This document shows, piece after piece, positions 35,636-44,074 of a stretch of DNA of 64,000 bases. The notes below the pieces were generated by a model. That model was not told the DNA's origin. It worked only from the letters and a program-made list of their open reading frames with translations, and did no database searches. This stretch comes from Massilia eburnea (GTDB taxonomy: Bacteria > Pseudomonadota > Gammaproteobacteria > Burkholderiales > Burkholderiaceae_D): NCBI RefSeq assembly GCF_009720745.1, contig NZ_WNKX01000003.1, positions 186,001-250,000 of the forward strand, read 5' to 3'. The position numbers and the translations under genes are program-made. The number at the start of each line of letters is the position of its first letter. Within the stretch, counting starts at the first letter, position 1.

Positions 35636-36997
35636 ATGGATATCCAATTTCTCGGCGCCACCGGTACGGTGACCGGGTCCAAATACCTGGTGGCCGTGGA
35701 CGGGCTGCGCGTGCTGGTCGATTGCGGCCTGTTCCAGGGTTACAAGACGCTGCGCCTGCGCAACTGGGAACCGCTCCCCGTCAGCCCCGCCACGCTCGAC
35801 GCAGTGGTGCTGACCCATGCGCACCTGGACCACAGCGGCTACCTGCCCTTGCTAGTGCGCGACGGGTTCCGCGGCAAGGTCTACTGCACTGCCGCCACGC
35901 GCGACCTGTGCCATCTGCTGCTGCCTGACAGCGGTCGCCTGCTGGAGGAAGAGGCAGGCTACGCCAACCGCCACGCCACCTCCAAACACACGCCTGCACT
36001 GCCGCTCTATTCGGAAGCCGACGCCGTGCGCGCGCTGCGGACGCTGGTCCCGGTCGACTTCGGCCACGTCCTCAAGCTGTCCCACGACCTCAGCATCGAA
36101 TTCCGGCGCGCCGGCCACATTTTAGGGGCAGCCATGCTGCGCATTCAGCACCAGGGGCAGGTGCTGACCTTTTCGGGCGATCTGGGCCGCCTCCACGACC
36201 CGCTCATGATGCCGCCCGCTCCCATCGAGGAAACCGATTACCTGGTGCTGGAGTCCACTTACGGCGACCGCTGCCACGCAGCGGACGACCCCATCGCCAC
36301 GCTGGGCAAGCTGATCCGCGACACGACCGCCCATGGCGGGGTGGTCATTATTCCTTCGTTCGCCGTCGGCCGCGCGCAAGAGGTGCTGTACTACATCCAC
36401 CAGCTCAAGCAGCGCGGCGAGATTCCTTCGGTACTGCCCGTCTATCTCAACAGCCCCATGGCGACCGAAGCGACCGCCATCTTCCAGCGTCACCGGCACG
36501 ACCACCTGCTCAGCGCCAAGGAGACCGATGCCGTCTGCCATGCCGCGCGCATCGTCACCACTGTCGAAGAATCCATTGCGCTCAACCGTAGCCGCGCACC
36601 GAAAGTCATCATTGCCGCCAGCGGCATGGCCACCGGCGGCCGGGTATTGCATCACCTGGCTGCTTTCGCGCCGGACGCACGCAACACCATCGTATTCGCA
36701 GGCTTCCAGGCCGGCGGCACGCGCGGGGCCGCGCTGGTCGGCGGTGCACCCAACATCAAGATTTTTGGCGAATACGTCCCGGTGCGCGCCAAGGTGGTGC
36801 AGATGGACAACCTGTCGGCCCATGCCGACCAGCAGGAGATCCTCACCTGGCTGGGAAACTTCAAGCGGCCGCCACGCATGACCTACCTTACCCACGGCGA
36901 GCCAAGCGCAGCGGACGCGCTGCGCCTGCGCATCGAGGAGCGGTACAAATGGCCTTGCCGCGTGCCACAGTACCGCGACCGGGAGGATCTGCGGTGA
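35636..36997 (+). CDS. MBL-fold beta-CASP ribonuclease-like protein
   Basis: 453-aa metallo-beta-lactamase/beta-CASP nuclease of the Ysh1/CPSF type. Zinc motifs: THAHLDHSG (motif 2), GHILGAAM (motif 3) and FSGDLGR (motif 4). The beta-CASP insert carries ESTYGDR, and the C-terminal RNA-metabolising (RMMBL) motif is SAHADQQEI. Bacterial homologues act as 5-prime or endo-ribonucleases. It follows mgtA by 9 bp in the same operon, so it probably adjusts RNA turnover during the stress response. Confidence 0.92.
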   Translation: MDIQFLGATGTVTGSKYLVAVDGLRVLVDCGLFQGYKTLRLRNWEPLPVSPATLDAVVLTHAHLDHSGYLPLLVRDGFRGKVYCTAATRDLCHLLLPDSGRLLEEEAGYANRHATSKHTPALPLYSEADAVRALRTLVPVDFGHVLKLSHDLSIEFRRAGHILGAAMLRIQHQGQVLTFSGDLGRLHDPLMMPPAPIEETDYLVLESTYGDRCHAADDPIATLGKLIRDTTAHGGVVIIPSFAVGRAQEVLYYIHQLKQRGEIPSVLPVYLNSPMATEATAIFQRHRHDHLLSAKETDAVCHAARIVTTVEESIALNRSRAPKVIIAASGMATGGRVLHHLAAFAPDARNTIVFAGFQAGGTRGAALVGGAPNIKIFGEYVPVRAKVVQMDNLSAHADQQEILTWLGNFKRPPRMTYLTHGEPSAADALRLRIEERYKWPCRVPQYRDREDLR

Positions 36998-37060
36998 ACA
37001 CCGGCGGCACGCCCGTCGCCGCGGGTGGATATCGCAAGCATGCAACATGCCTGTCGGGAC

Positions 37061-37074
37061 TTGATTAAGGTCAA
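37061..37074. promoter_or_regulatory. FNR/ANR box upstream of deacetylase gene
   Basis: TTGATTAAGGTCAA, one mismatch per the consensus halves, centred about 66 bp upstream of the GTG start at 37134. It lies 63 bp past the beta-CASP stop, indicating a new promoter. Confidence 0.75.
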
Positions 37075-37133
37075 CGATTTTGCATCTGGTCGGCGCTACT
37101 GTTGATGCACAACCATTTGACCCTGGAGTTATC

Positions 37134-37886
37134 GTGCCCCTCATCGCCCTGGCCGCCTGGCTGGCGGCAGCCGCAGCCCCGCCTGCCACCTGCAGCATTC
37201 TGGTCTACCACCGCTTCGGCCCGTCCGCGGCCGACAGCATGACGACCACGACCGCTGTCCTGGAACAGCAGCTGGCTGCGCTGCCGGCACACGGCTACCG
37301 CATCGTGCCCGTAGCCGATTTGCTGGCTGTGCTCAGGCAGAAGGTGCCGCCCCCGGCCAGCCTGGTCGCGCTCACGGTGGACGACGGACATGTCAGCGTG
37401 TTCACCGAACTCGCTCCGCTACTGCGCCGCATGCCAGTCCCCGTCACGCTGTTCATCTACCCTTCCGCGATCGGCAACGCCAGCTATGCCATGACTTGGG
37501 ATCAGCTGCGCGTGGTCGCCGCCCAGCCTGCCGTCGAGGTAGGGGCGCATACGTATTGGCACCCGGACTTCCGCCGGGAGCGCAACCGCCTGGGGGCTGA
37601 TGCGTTTGCCGCGTTCGCTGCCGCACAACTGACACGGCCACGGGCACTGCTGCACGACAAACTGGGTATCGAGGCACGCTACCTGGCCTGGCCCTATGGA
37701 ATCCAGGATGAAGCCCTGCAGCGCCAGGCGCAGGCAAGCGGCTACACTGCTGCCTTCGCGCTCGGTGAGCGCCACGCATCCACGGCCGACAATGTTTTCG
37801 CCCTGCCGCGTTTCCTGATCACCGATGCAGTCGGGGTGCGGGGGCTGCTGGCGCGCTTGGCCGGCGGCCCGGCATGCGTGCCATGA
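37134..37886 (+). CDS. Exported polysaccharide deacetylase
   Basis: 250-aa NodB-fold (CE4) protein. Motif 1 is VALTVDDGH (base and metal Asp), motif 2 VGAHTYWHP supplies the metal histidines, and LAWPYG resembles motif 3. It likely N-deacetylates an exopolysaccharide or peptidoglycan in the periplasm. The GTG at 37134 is chosen because GGAG lies 5 bp upstream and a signal peptide (MPLIALAAWLAAAAAPP) follows; the longer frame from 37080 would include the FNR-box flank. It overlaps the next gene by 13 bp. Confidence 0.82.
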   Translation: MPLIALAAWLAAAAAPPATCSILVYHRFGPSAADSMTTTTAVLEQQLAALPAHGYRIVPVADLLAVLRQKVPPPASLVALTVDDGHVSVFTELAPLLRRMPVPVTLFIYPSAIGNASYAMTWDQLRVVAAQPAVEVGAHTYWHPDFRRERNRLGADAFAAFAAAQLTRPRALLHDKLGIEARYLAWPYGIQDEALQRQAQASGYTAAFALGERHASTADNVFALPRFLITDAVGVRGLLARLAGGPACVP

Positions 37887-39121
37887 TCGCGCGCTTCTTT
37901 TGGCTGTGCTTGCTCGCCTGGCAGCTGGCTGCTCAGGCAGTCGAGGGGCGCGTGCTCGATGCCGCCAGCAGGCAGCCGGTCGCGGGCGCCATCGTCACCG
38001 CAGCCGGCCGGGCCACCACCACCGATGCCGAGGGCCGCTATAACCTGGCGGTCGCGGCGTCACAGGTTCACGCCCGGGGCATAGGCTTTGGCCGGGTATC
38101 CGCCAACGTCGAGGCGCGCATGGCACAGGCGCCAGACCTGCTGTTGCCTGCGCTGCGCCCCAAAGCACTCTATCTCTCCGCCTATGGCATTGGTGACAAG
38201 GGCCTGCGCGAAGCCGCCCTGCGCCTGCTGGCGGAGACGGAATTGAATGCGCTTGTGATCGACATGAAAGGCGACAGCGGCCTGGTACCCTACCCGAGCA
38301 AAGTGGCGCAGGCAACCCTGTGCGGCGCACGCAGCGTGACCACCGTGCATGACATGGCCGCACTGGTTGGCAGCCTGAAACAGTCGGGCGCATACCTGAT
38401 CGCGCGCATCGTCGCGTTCAAGGACAACCTGCTGGCCGAAGCACATCCCGAGTGGAGTGTCCGGCGCGAGGACGGCGCGCTGTTTCGCGACAACGAACAC
38501 ATGGCGTGGATCGACCCTTCCCAGCGCGAAGCCTGGACCTACCTGCTCGATCTCGCCGAAGAAGCGGCCGCCATCGGCTTCGACGAAATCCAGTTCGACT
38601 ATGTGCGCTTCCCCGACAGCCGTGAAGTGCGCTTCGCACAGCCCAACAATGCCGCCAACAGGGTTGCGGCCATTACCGGCTTCCTGCTGGCAGCCCGCGC
38701 GCGCCTGTTGCCGTACAACGTTTTCCTGGCTGCCGACGTGTTCGGTTATACCGCGTGGAACAGCGACGATACACAGATTGGACAAGACCTCCCCGCCGTG
38801 GCAGCAGCCGTCGATTACGTCTCGCCCATGCTGTACCCGTCCGGATTTCAGTTCGGCATCCCTGATTATCCTAATCCCGTCGAGCATCCGGCGCAGATCG
38901 TGCAGCGAACGCTGCTTCGCGCCACCGCACGCACCGGCGGCAATCCACTGCGTTTGCGGCCCTGGCTGCAGGCCTTCCGCGATTATGCGTTTGACCGCCG
39001 GCCATTCGACGCCGACGAAATCCGGGCCCAGATCGACGGCGCCGAGTCTGCAGGCAGCAATGGCTGGATGCTATGGAATCCGCGCAACGACTATTCAGCG
39101 GTTGGCATGCGCGCGCGTTAG
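37874..39121 (+). CDS. DUF4015 (GHL-type) putative glycoside hydrolase with regulatory-like N-domain
   Basis: 415-aa exported protein: signal (about 1-22), a carboxypeptidase-regulatory-like repeat (GRVLDAASRQPVAGAIVTAA) and a TIM-barrel DUF4015 domain (about 95-410) with ALVIDMKGDSGLVPYPSKVA, FDEIQFDYVRFPDS and YVSPMLYPSGF. The Asp residues in FDYVRFPD are the presumed active site. It overlaps the deacetylase gene, so the two probably modify the same envelope polysaccharide; PgaB-like proteins join related activities in one chain. No synthase gene is present here. Confidence 0.82.
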   Translation: MRAMIARFFWLCLLAWQLAAQAVEGRVLDAASRQPVAGAIVTAAGRATTTDAEGRYNLAVAASQVHARGIGFGRVSANVEARMAQAPDLLLPALRPKALYLSAYGIGDKGLREAALRLLAETELNALVIDMKGDSGLVPYPSKVAQATLCGARSVTTVHDMAALVGSLKQSGAYLIARIVAFKDNLLAEAHPEWSVRREDGALFRDNEHMAWIDPSQREAWTYLLDLAEEAAAIGFDEIQFDYVRFPDSREVRFAQPNNAANRVAAITGFLLAARARLLPYNVFLAADVFGYTAWNSDDTQIGQDLPAVAAAVDYVSPMLYPSGFQFGIPDYPNPVEHPAQIVQRTLLRATARTGGNPLRLRPWLQAFRDYAFDRRPFDADEIRAQIDGAESAGSNGWMLWNPRNDYSAVGMRAR

Positions 39122-39292
39122 AAACCGTGCAGGCGCCAGGGAGCGTATAGCGCACCTTGGCGGCGCACCCGCCTTGCGCAGGGATTGACCGTATATTACA
39201 TTCATGCAGCGACTTAGAGACAACAATCCACTGGCCATGTGACATAATCACTCATCACAAACACGGACAGCGAGCGCTGGATCCACGCATTT

Positions 39293-40111
39293 ATGCTGAG
39301 AACATTCCGGGCGCCGTTCCGACACCTGTGCACGATATCCCTGCTGGGTGCACTTTGCCACAGCGCGGCCGCCGCGCCCGCCGGCTGCAAGCGCGACATC
39401 GTTGTGGCCAGCAGCCAGGTCGGGCGCGCCATGACCGTCGGCGCGGACAACACAGTGCGCGGCGCGGTCAGGGACTTCCTCGATCTTGTCAGCGAGCGCA
39501 CCGGGTGCAGATTCCAGTATGCGCCTGTCTCGCGCGCACGCGCCTGGATGATGGTCGCCTCAGGCCGCGCCGACATCATGCCCGCCGCTTCCCAAACCCA
39601 TGAACGTGACCAGTTTGCCCAATTTGTCGCCACCCACCAGGTCAGGCCGATGCTCATTTCGCTCGACCCCAGCCAGCCTGCCGTCGGCTCCATCGATGAA
39701 TTGCTGCGCACCCGGCTGCATGTGGCCGTTGTCCGCAGCTACGACTTTGGCATGGCTTACCGAAATGCGGTGGGCGAACTCAAACGCCAGGGGCGGCTGC
39801 ATTCCGTCACGGACCCGCAAGCGGTCGCCGCCCTGCTTGAGTCGGGCGGTGTACACACGGCGCTGTTGCCACCTTCCGCCTTCGCTGACGCGGCAGAGCT
39901 GAACCAGCTCGCCCCGCGCTTGCAAACGCGCGCCTTGCCCGAAATGCCGCATATGCGCATAGGTTTTTACCTTTCCACTTCATCCTTGGACGATGCGGAC
40001 CGGCTCCTGCTGCAGGAGGCGATCCGCAAGGCGGTAGCGAGCGGCGCCTACGCCGACGCCATGCGCCGGCATTACCCGCGCTGGGCCCTGGCGGATGTGC
40101 GCTCCAATTGA
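39293..40111 (+). CDS. Periplasmic solute-binding protein family 3
   Basis: 272-aa exported protein with the SBP_bac_3 fold (signal ending HSAAAA; RTGCRFQYAPVSRARAWMMV and SGRADIMPAASQTHERDQFA are typical). It has no adjacent ABC permease and resembles the orphan amino-acid-type binding proteins common in Oxalobacteraceae, which may serve as sensors. No FNR-like box precedes it, so it may not belong to the regulon despite its position. Confidence 0.78.
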   Translation: MLRTFRAPFRHLCTISLLGALCHSAAAAPAGCKRDIVVASSQVGRAMTVGADNTVRGAVRDFLDLVSERTGCRFQYAPVSRARAWMMVASGRADIMPAASQTHERDQFAQFVATHQVRPMLISLDPSQPAVGSIDELLRTRLHVAVVRSYDFGMAYRNAVGELKRQGRLHSVTDPQAVAALLESGGVHTALLPPSAFADAAELNQLAPRLQTRALPEMPHMRIGFYLSTSSLDDADRLLLQEAIRKAVASGAYADAMRRHYPRWALADVRSN

Positions 40112-40218
40112 GCGCTGCGCAGCGATTCATCGCGTAGCGCTTCGATCAGGTTCGGACCGGCTGGCTTGCGTGGAAGCGCCCGGCGACTGCGGCGGGCGCC
40201 ATGGCAACCCCTGCCCCC

Positions 40219-40665
40219 TTAATTGATGGCCACTTGCTTCGAGCTCTTGCCGGGTTTCTTTGGCAGCGTCAGCACCAGCACGCCGTCGGTGTACTTGGCT
40301 TCCACCGTGGCATCGTCAATATCGCTCGACAGCGTGAAGCTGCGGGTTTGCTGGCCATAGTACCGTTCGCTGCGCAGGGATTTACCTTCCTTCTGCTCGC
40401 TCTCACGCTTCAGTTCGGCGGAGATCGTGACCTCGTTGCCTTCGACATTCACGTGGATGTCTTCCTTCTTGACGCCCGGAATCTCCGCTTTGACGGTATA
40501 GGCCTTGTCGCCCTCTTCCACATCCATCTTGATGCGCGGTTCAACGTTCCAGTCGCGCAGGGCTGGACGCAAGCTGAAGTCGCGCATCCACTCTTCCAGA
40601 TTGTGGAAAGGCTCAAGGCGAGCGATGTCGCTGAACGGGTCGAAACGGGTCAGGTGGTTAGCCAT
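40219..40665 (-). CDS. Hsp20 / alpha-crystallin small heat-shock protein
   Basis: 148-aa ATP-independent chaperone. The alpha-crystallin domain covers about residues 45-140: PRIKMDVEEGDKAYTVKAEI, IPGVKKEDIHVNVEGNEVTI and the C-terminal DGVLVLTLPKK with the G-V-L signature. The ATG at 40665 has AGGA upstream; the 152-aa version starts 4 codons earlier. An FNR-like box lies about 90 bp upstream. It parallels HspX of the mycobacterial dormancy regulon. Confidence 0.93.
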   Translation of the reverse strand: MANHLTRFDPFSDIARLEPFHNLEEWMRDFSLRPALRDWNVEPRIKMDVEEGDKAYTVKAEIPGVKKEDIHVNVEGNEVTISAELKRESEQKEGKSLRSERYYGQQTRSFTLSSDIDDATVEAKYTDGVLVLTLPKKPGKSSKQVAIN

Positions 40666-40748
40666 GATAGTCCTCACTTTCCTGATAAGTTGGCGGCATC
40701 CGCCCGGATGCCTGACATTGATCTTATTGAGGCGGTCCCAGGAGCGAC

Positions 40749-40762
40749 ATGACCTAGGTCAA
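40749..40762. promoter_or_regulatory. FNR/ANR-like box upstream of hsp20
   Basis: ATGACCTAGGTCAA, a looser match to the consensus with GTCAA as its better half. It is centred about 90 bp before the Hsp20 start and lies between Hsp20 and the Met-rich protein gene, whose stop is at 40792. Confidence 0.55.
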
Positions 40763-40791
40763 TCGCCGCACGCTTGGTGCCGCCATGCTAC

Positions 40792-41241
40792 TCATCTGTG
40801 AGCGGACGGGTCATCCTGTCGCGGCGCCGGAGGGTTCTGGCCTTCGTGCTCGATCATCTGTTCCATCATCATCTGCATCATGTCCATGCGCCGCTCCATC
40901 ATGCCCATGCGGTCATGCGGGCCGCGGTGGCCAGATTGCCAGGGGCAGTCGCGCCCCTTCTCGGCCTGGCATTCCAGGCGCCGCATCGCCAATGCGCCAT
41001 CGCGCATCGACTGCCGGTGTTCGAGCAGGAGCCGCTCACGCTCCTGCGGATCCTTGGTGGCCTTGATGCGCTCCATTTGCGCCAGCATCTTCTTCAGGTG
41101 CTGGTAGGCCGCATCAAACTGCTGTTCGCTATAGGCCGGGCCGGCGCCTGTGCGCGCCGGAGCCGGCGCTTTCGGCGGCTCAGCCGCATTGGCCGCACAC
41201 CCCAGCATGGCCGCCAGCACCAGCGGTAAAGTCTTCTTCAT
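40792..41241 (-). CDS. Exported Met-rich protein (149 aa)
   Basis: Signal peptide MKKTLPLVLAAMLGCAANA, then a charged helical region ending in a Met/Glu-rich stretch (MGMMERRMDMMQMMMEQMIE). Methionine clusters of this kind occur in periplasmic Cu(I)- or Ag(I)-binding proteins, or may scavenge oxidants; neither is proven here. Two Cys (ECQAEKGRDC) could form a disulfide. GGGAAGGG precedes the ATG. No family recognised. Confidence 0.7.
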   Translation of the reverse strand: MKKTLPLVLAAMLGCAANAAEPPKAPAPARTGAGPAYSEQQFDAAYQHLKKMLAQMERIKATKDPQERERLLLEHRQSMRDGALAMRRLECQAEKGRDCPWQSGHRGPHDRMGMMERRMDMMQMMMEQMIEHEGQNPPAPRQDDPSAHR

Positions 41242-41367
41242 GTCCCTTCCCCTCTCTCAGTAAATCGCATCCCCAATCGGCGCCATCCCCCACCAGAGTC
41301 CGCTCGATCCGCCGCTATCAAAGCGCCAGGCACCGCCCTGCAAGCCATCGCCACTGCGGCGTCCGTC

Positions 41368-42090
41368 CTAAGCCATGTACTGGCCGCCGTTGGCGCTGAA
41401 GGTTGCGCCAGTGATGTATCCCGCATCGTCGCCGGCCAGGAACTGGACGATATGCGCCACCTCATCCGGCCTGCCGAGCCTTCCTACCGGGATTTGCGCG
41501 ACAATGCGCTGCAGCAGTCCGGGATCCATCACGCCCACCATTTCGGTTGCTATGTAGCCCGGCGCCACGGCGTTCACGGTAATGCCCTTGCCAGCCGACT
41601 CGAGCGCCAGCGCGCGCGTGAAACCGAGGATGCCGGCTTTGGCGGCAGCGTAGTTGGTCTGTCCAAACTGCCCGCGCTGGCCATTGACTGAGGAGATGTT
41701 GACGATGCGCCCGAAATTACGCTCGCGCATGTCGTTGATGACAGCGCGGCACATGTTGAAGCAGGATGTCAGGTCGGTAGCGATCACGCTGTTCCATTGT
41801 TCCGCTGTCATCTTGTGCAGCATGACGTCACGCGTGATGCCTGCGTTGTTGACGAGGATGTCGACCGGGCCGAGCATCTCGCGCACCTTCGCAATGCCAT
41901 TCACACAGGCGCTGAAGTCCGCCACATCCCACTGGCAGATGGGTATGCCGGTCTCCCGGTGAAACGCTTCTGCGGCCGTGAAATTCCCCTGGAATACCGC
42001 GGCCACGCGATAGCCCGACATCTTCAGCCGATCCGCAATCGCGGCCCCGATGCCGCGCGTGCCGCCCGTAACAAGCGCTACCCGTCCCAT
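41368..42090 (-). CDS. phbB: Acetoacetyl-CoA reductase (NADPH-dependent, PHB pathway)
   Basis: 240-aa SDR enzyme reducing acetoacetyl-CoA to (R)-3-hydroxybutyryl-CoA. The cofactor loop is VTGGTRGIG, NNAGITRDVMLHKM is typical of PhbB, and the Ser-Tyr-Lys triad lies in NISSVNGQRGQFGQTNYAAA followed by K. ATG 42090 is chosen for the GGAGG 4 bp upstream; the longer frame lacks support. No phaA or phaC is in the window. In oxygen limitation it would re-oxidise NADPH by feeding PHB synthesis. Confidence 0.93.
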   Translation of the reverse strand: MGRVALVTGGTRGIGAAIADRLKMSGYRVAAVFQGNFTAAEAFHRETGIPICQWDVADFSACVNGIAKVREMLGPVDILVNNAGITRDVMLHKMTAEQWNSVIATDLTSCFNMCRAVINDMRERNFGRIVNISSVNGQRGQFGQTNYAAAKAGILGFTRALALESAGKGITVNAVAPGYIATEMVGVMDPGLLQRIVAQIPVGRLGRPDEVAHIVQFLAGDDAGYITGATFSANGGQYMA

Positions 42091-42137
42091 GCTGCCTCCT
42101 TGTTTGTTTGACGTTGTTCCCCGGCCGTGAAATCCGC

Positions 42138-42776
42138 TCACGCACCCGCGCCATTGGCGCGCGCCGGCATTGGTTCACCGATGCTCTGCGCCAATAGGAT
42201 GTGCTGGTTCAAGCCCAGGCCCATGGCTGCAGCCAGACGTTCCCGGTCGATCAAGGCGCGCGGAACACTCGCAAGGCCTTCCGCCGCGCACATCAAGGCG
42301 ACGTTCTGGCTCATGCACCCGGCTGCGATGGCCGCCATCTGGAGCATCTCGTCGGGCTCCACCAGTTGCATGCGCGCCAGATCGGCGACAAAGATCAGGT
42401 TCACCGGCGCGTCGGCCACGAAGTCCTGGGTACCGGTCAGGTGCCGGATATCTTCGGCGTTGACATTGAGCAGCAGGTTCAGCCCGGCGTCGTAGCAATA
42501 GAGGCCTTCCTTGAGCGCGACGTAGACATCGGTCTCCTGGTTATTGTAGGCACTGGGCGCGGTGCGGTGATCGGGACGGTTATAGCCGGCCGCAGCCCAT
42601 AGCAGGCGCGACAGCTGGTACAGCGGCAAGGACGCCGGCGCAAAGGTCCGCTGCGAACAACGCCGTCTCAGGATATCCACCATCGACATGCCGAGATCAC
42701 TGAAAGCGGCATCCTGCGCAAAGCAGGACGGTTTCACCAGATCGATTGCGCAATTGGCGCGTAGTTTTTCTCCCAC
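42138..42776 (-). CDS. Nitroreductase-family flavoprotein
   Basis: 212-aa NAD(P)H/FMN nitroreductase-fold protein: RRCSQRTFAPASLPLYQLSR is the usual N-terminal FMN contact, then LLWAAAGYNRPDHRTAPSAY, and a C-terminal core MAAIAAGCMSQNVALMCAAE. Such proteins reduce nitro groups or quinones, or bind FMN without activity, as proposed for mycobacterial Acg in the DosR regulon. The true start may be at MSMVDIL, about 29 codons downstream. It lies 47 bp upstream of phbB on the same strand. A single ATCAA half-site lies near 42900, too weak to call. Confidence 0.8.
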   Translation of the reverse strand: MGEKLRANCAIDLVKPSCFAQDAAFSDLGMSMVDILRRRCSQRTFAPASLPLYQLSRLLWAAAGYNRPDHRTAPSAYNNQETDVYVALKEGLYCYDAGLNLLLNVNAEDIRHLTGTQDFVADAPVNLIFVADLARMQLVEPDEMLQMAAIAAGCMSQNVALMCAAEGLASVPRALIDRERLAAAMGLGLNQHILLAQSIGEPMPARANGAGA

Positions 42777-42976
42777 CTCTGCCTCCGTTGATGAACAGGT
42801 CCACGTTCACTCACATTAGGAAACAGATGTGCGCTTGTCATCGGCAAAGCGGAGGCTCCGGCGCAAATTTCGGCAAAACCTAACTCAGATCAAATTTCCC
42901 GCTATCCCGCCAGCTAGCGAATGAAGAGCTGCTATGCTGAAAAATGCAGGTAAAGCAATGCTTGCCGGAGTCCCCG

Positions 42977-44011
42977 ATGCACAAACTGCTGGATCAAATC
43001 GTTCAGATGACCGGGTATCGCCCCAGGCTGCTGGTGGTGGATGACGATCCCGTCACGGTGGCGATCTTGCGCATGATTTTCGAGCGCAAGATCGACATCG
43101 TGAGCGCCGCGACAGGCACAGCCGCCATGGCGCAATGCCATAGCGCCCGTCCTGACCTGATCTTGCTTGACATCAACCTTGGGGAGGAAGACGGCTTTGA
43201 CCTCTGCCAGCACATCAAGCGCCAGCCGGACCTCGCAGGCATACCGGTCATCTTCATTACCGGCAGCCATGCCGAGGAAGACGAAGTGCAGGCTTTCAAG
43301 CTCGGCGCCGTGGACTTCATCCGCAAGCCGATTTCTCCCTTCATCGCCGAGTCCCGCGTGGTGACCCACCTGGCCCTGCAGCTCCAGACTGCGCTGCTCA
43401 AACGCGTGGCACACAGCGATGGCCTGACCGGCCTGAAGAACCGGCGTACATTCGACGAGGAACTGGAGCGGGACTGGAAGGAATGTGCGCGTACGGGCTG
43501 GCCGCTGTCCGTCATCATGATCGACATCGACTATTTCAAGCAATACAACGACAACTATGGTCACCTCGCTGGCGACGCCTGCCTGCGCCGTGTGGCGTCC
43601 GTGATCCACGCCGCGCTGTGCCGGCCCAGCGACTGCGCGGCACGCTACGGCGGGGAGGAATTCACCTGCCTCTTGCCGAGCACCGACTTCAAAGGCGCCC
43701 TCTCCGTTGCGGAGAATATCCGGTCCTGCATTTCCGCCCTGGCGATTGCGCACCGCGATGGCGCGACGGCGGCGCAGATTGTCACGGCAAGCATCGGCGT
43801 CGCAAGCTGCTACCCCAGCGCGGACGCCGGCTGGCTTGACCTGCTCGCTGCGGCCGATCACCAGCTTTACCGCGCCAAGGACAGCGGCCGTGACCGCGTG
43901 TGCGGCATGCTGCGCGCTCCTGGCAACCATGGCGCCAGCCTGCACGCCACATCGCGCAGCACTGGGCAGGAGGCCGCGGGATCCCAGGCCGCGCCGCCTG
44001 GCGCCAATTGA
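42977..44011 (+). CDS. Response regulator with GGDEF output (diguanylate cyclase)
   Basis: 344-aa two-domain protein. Receiver (about 15-135): LLVVDDDPVTVAI, LILLDINLGEEDG (phospho-Asp), FITGSHAE, FIRKPI. GGDEF domain (about 160-320) with RYGGEEFTC, an active-type sequence. It should make cyclic di-GMP when phosphorylated, like PleD or WspR. The cognate kinase is not adjacent. ATG 42977 has CGGAG upstream, preferred over 42944. It links the stress island to surface or biofilm control. Confidence 0.9.
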   Translation: MHKLLDQIVQMTGYRPRLLVVDDDPVTVAILRMIFERKIDIVSAATGTAAMAQCHSARPDLILLDINLGEEDGFDLCQHIKRQPDLAGIPVIFITGSHAEEDEVQAFKLGAVDFIRKPISPFIAESRVVTHLALQLQTALLKRVAHSDGLTGLKNRRTFDEELERDWKECARTGWPLSVIMIDIDYFKQYNDNYGHLAGDACLRRVASVIHAALCRPSDCAARYGGEEFTCLLPSTDFKGALSVAENIRSCISALAIAHRDGATAAQIVTASIGVASCYPSADAGWLDLLAAADHQLYRAKDSGRDRVCGMLRAPGNHGASLHATSRSTGQEAAGSQAAPPGAN

Positions 44012-44074
44012 GGCCGTTGCTGTCGCACCTTTGTTTCCCAAAGCCTTCTGCGAGATAAGGGCCGGGCGGCATTT

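Noticed and set aside
32915..35833. A 972-codon minus-strand open frame
   Set aside because: Antisense to mgtA, with shadow-frame composition. The sense strand encodes a clear MgtA.
42889..42903. Possible FNR box upstream of the nitroreductase gene
   Set aside because: Only one half-site (ATCAA) matches; the other half does not.
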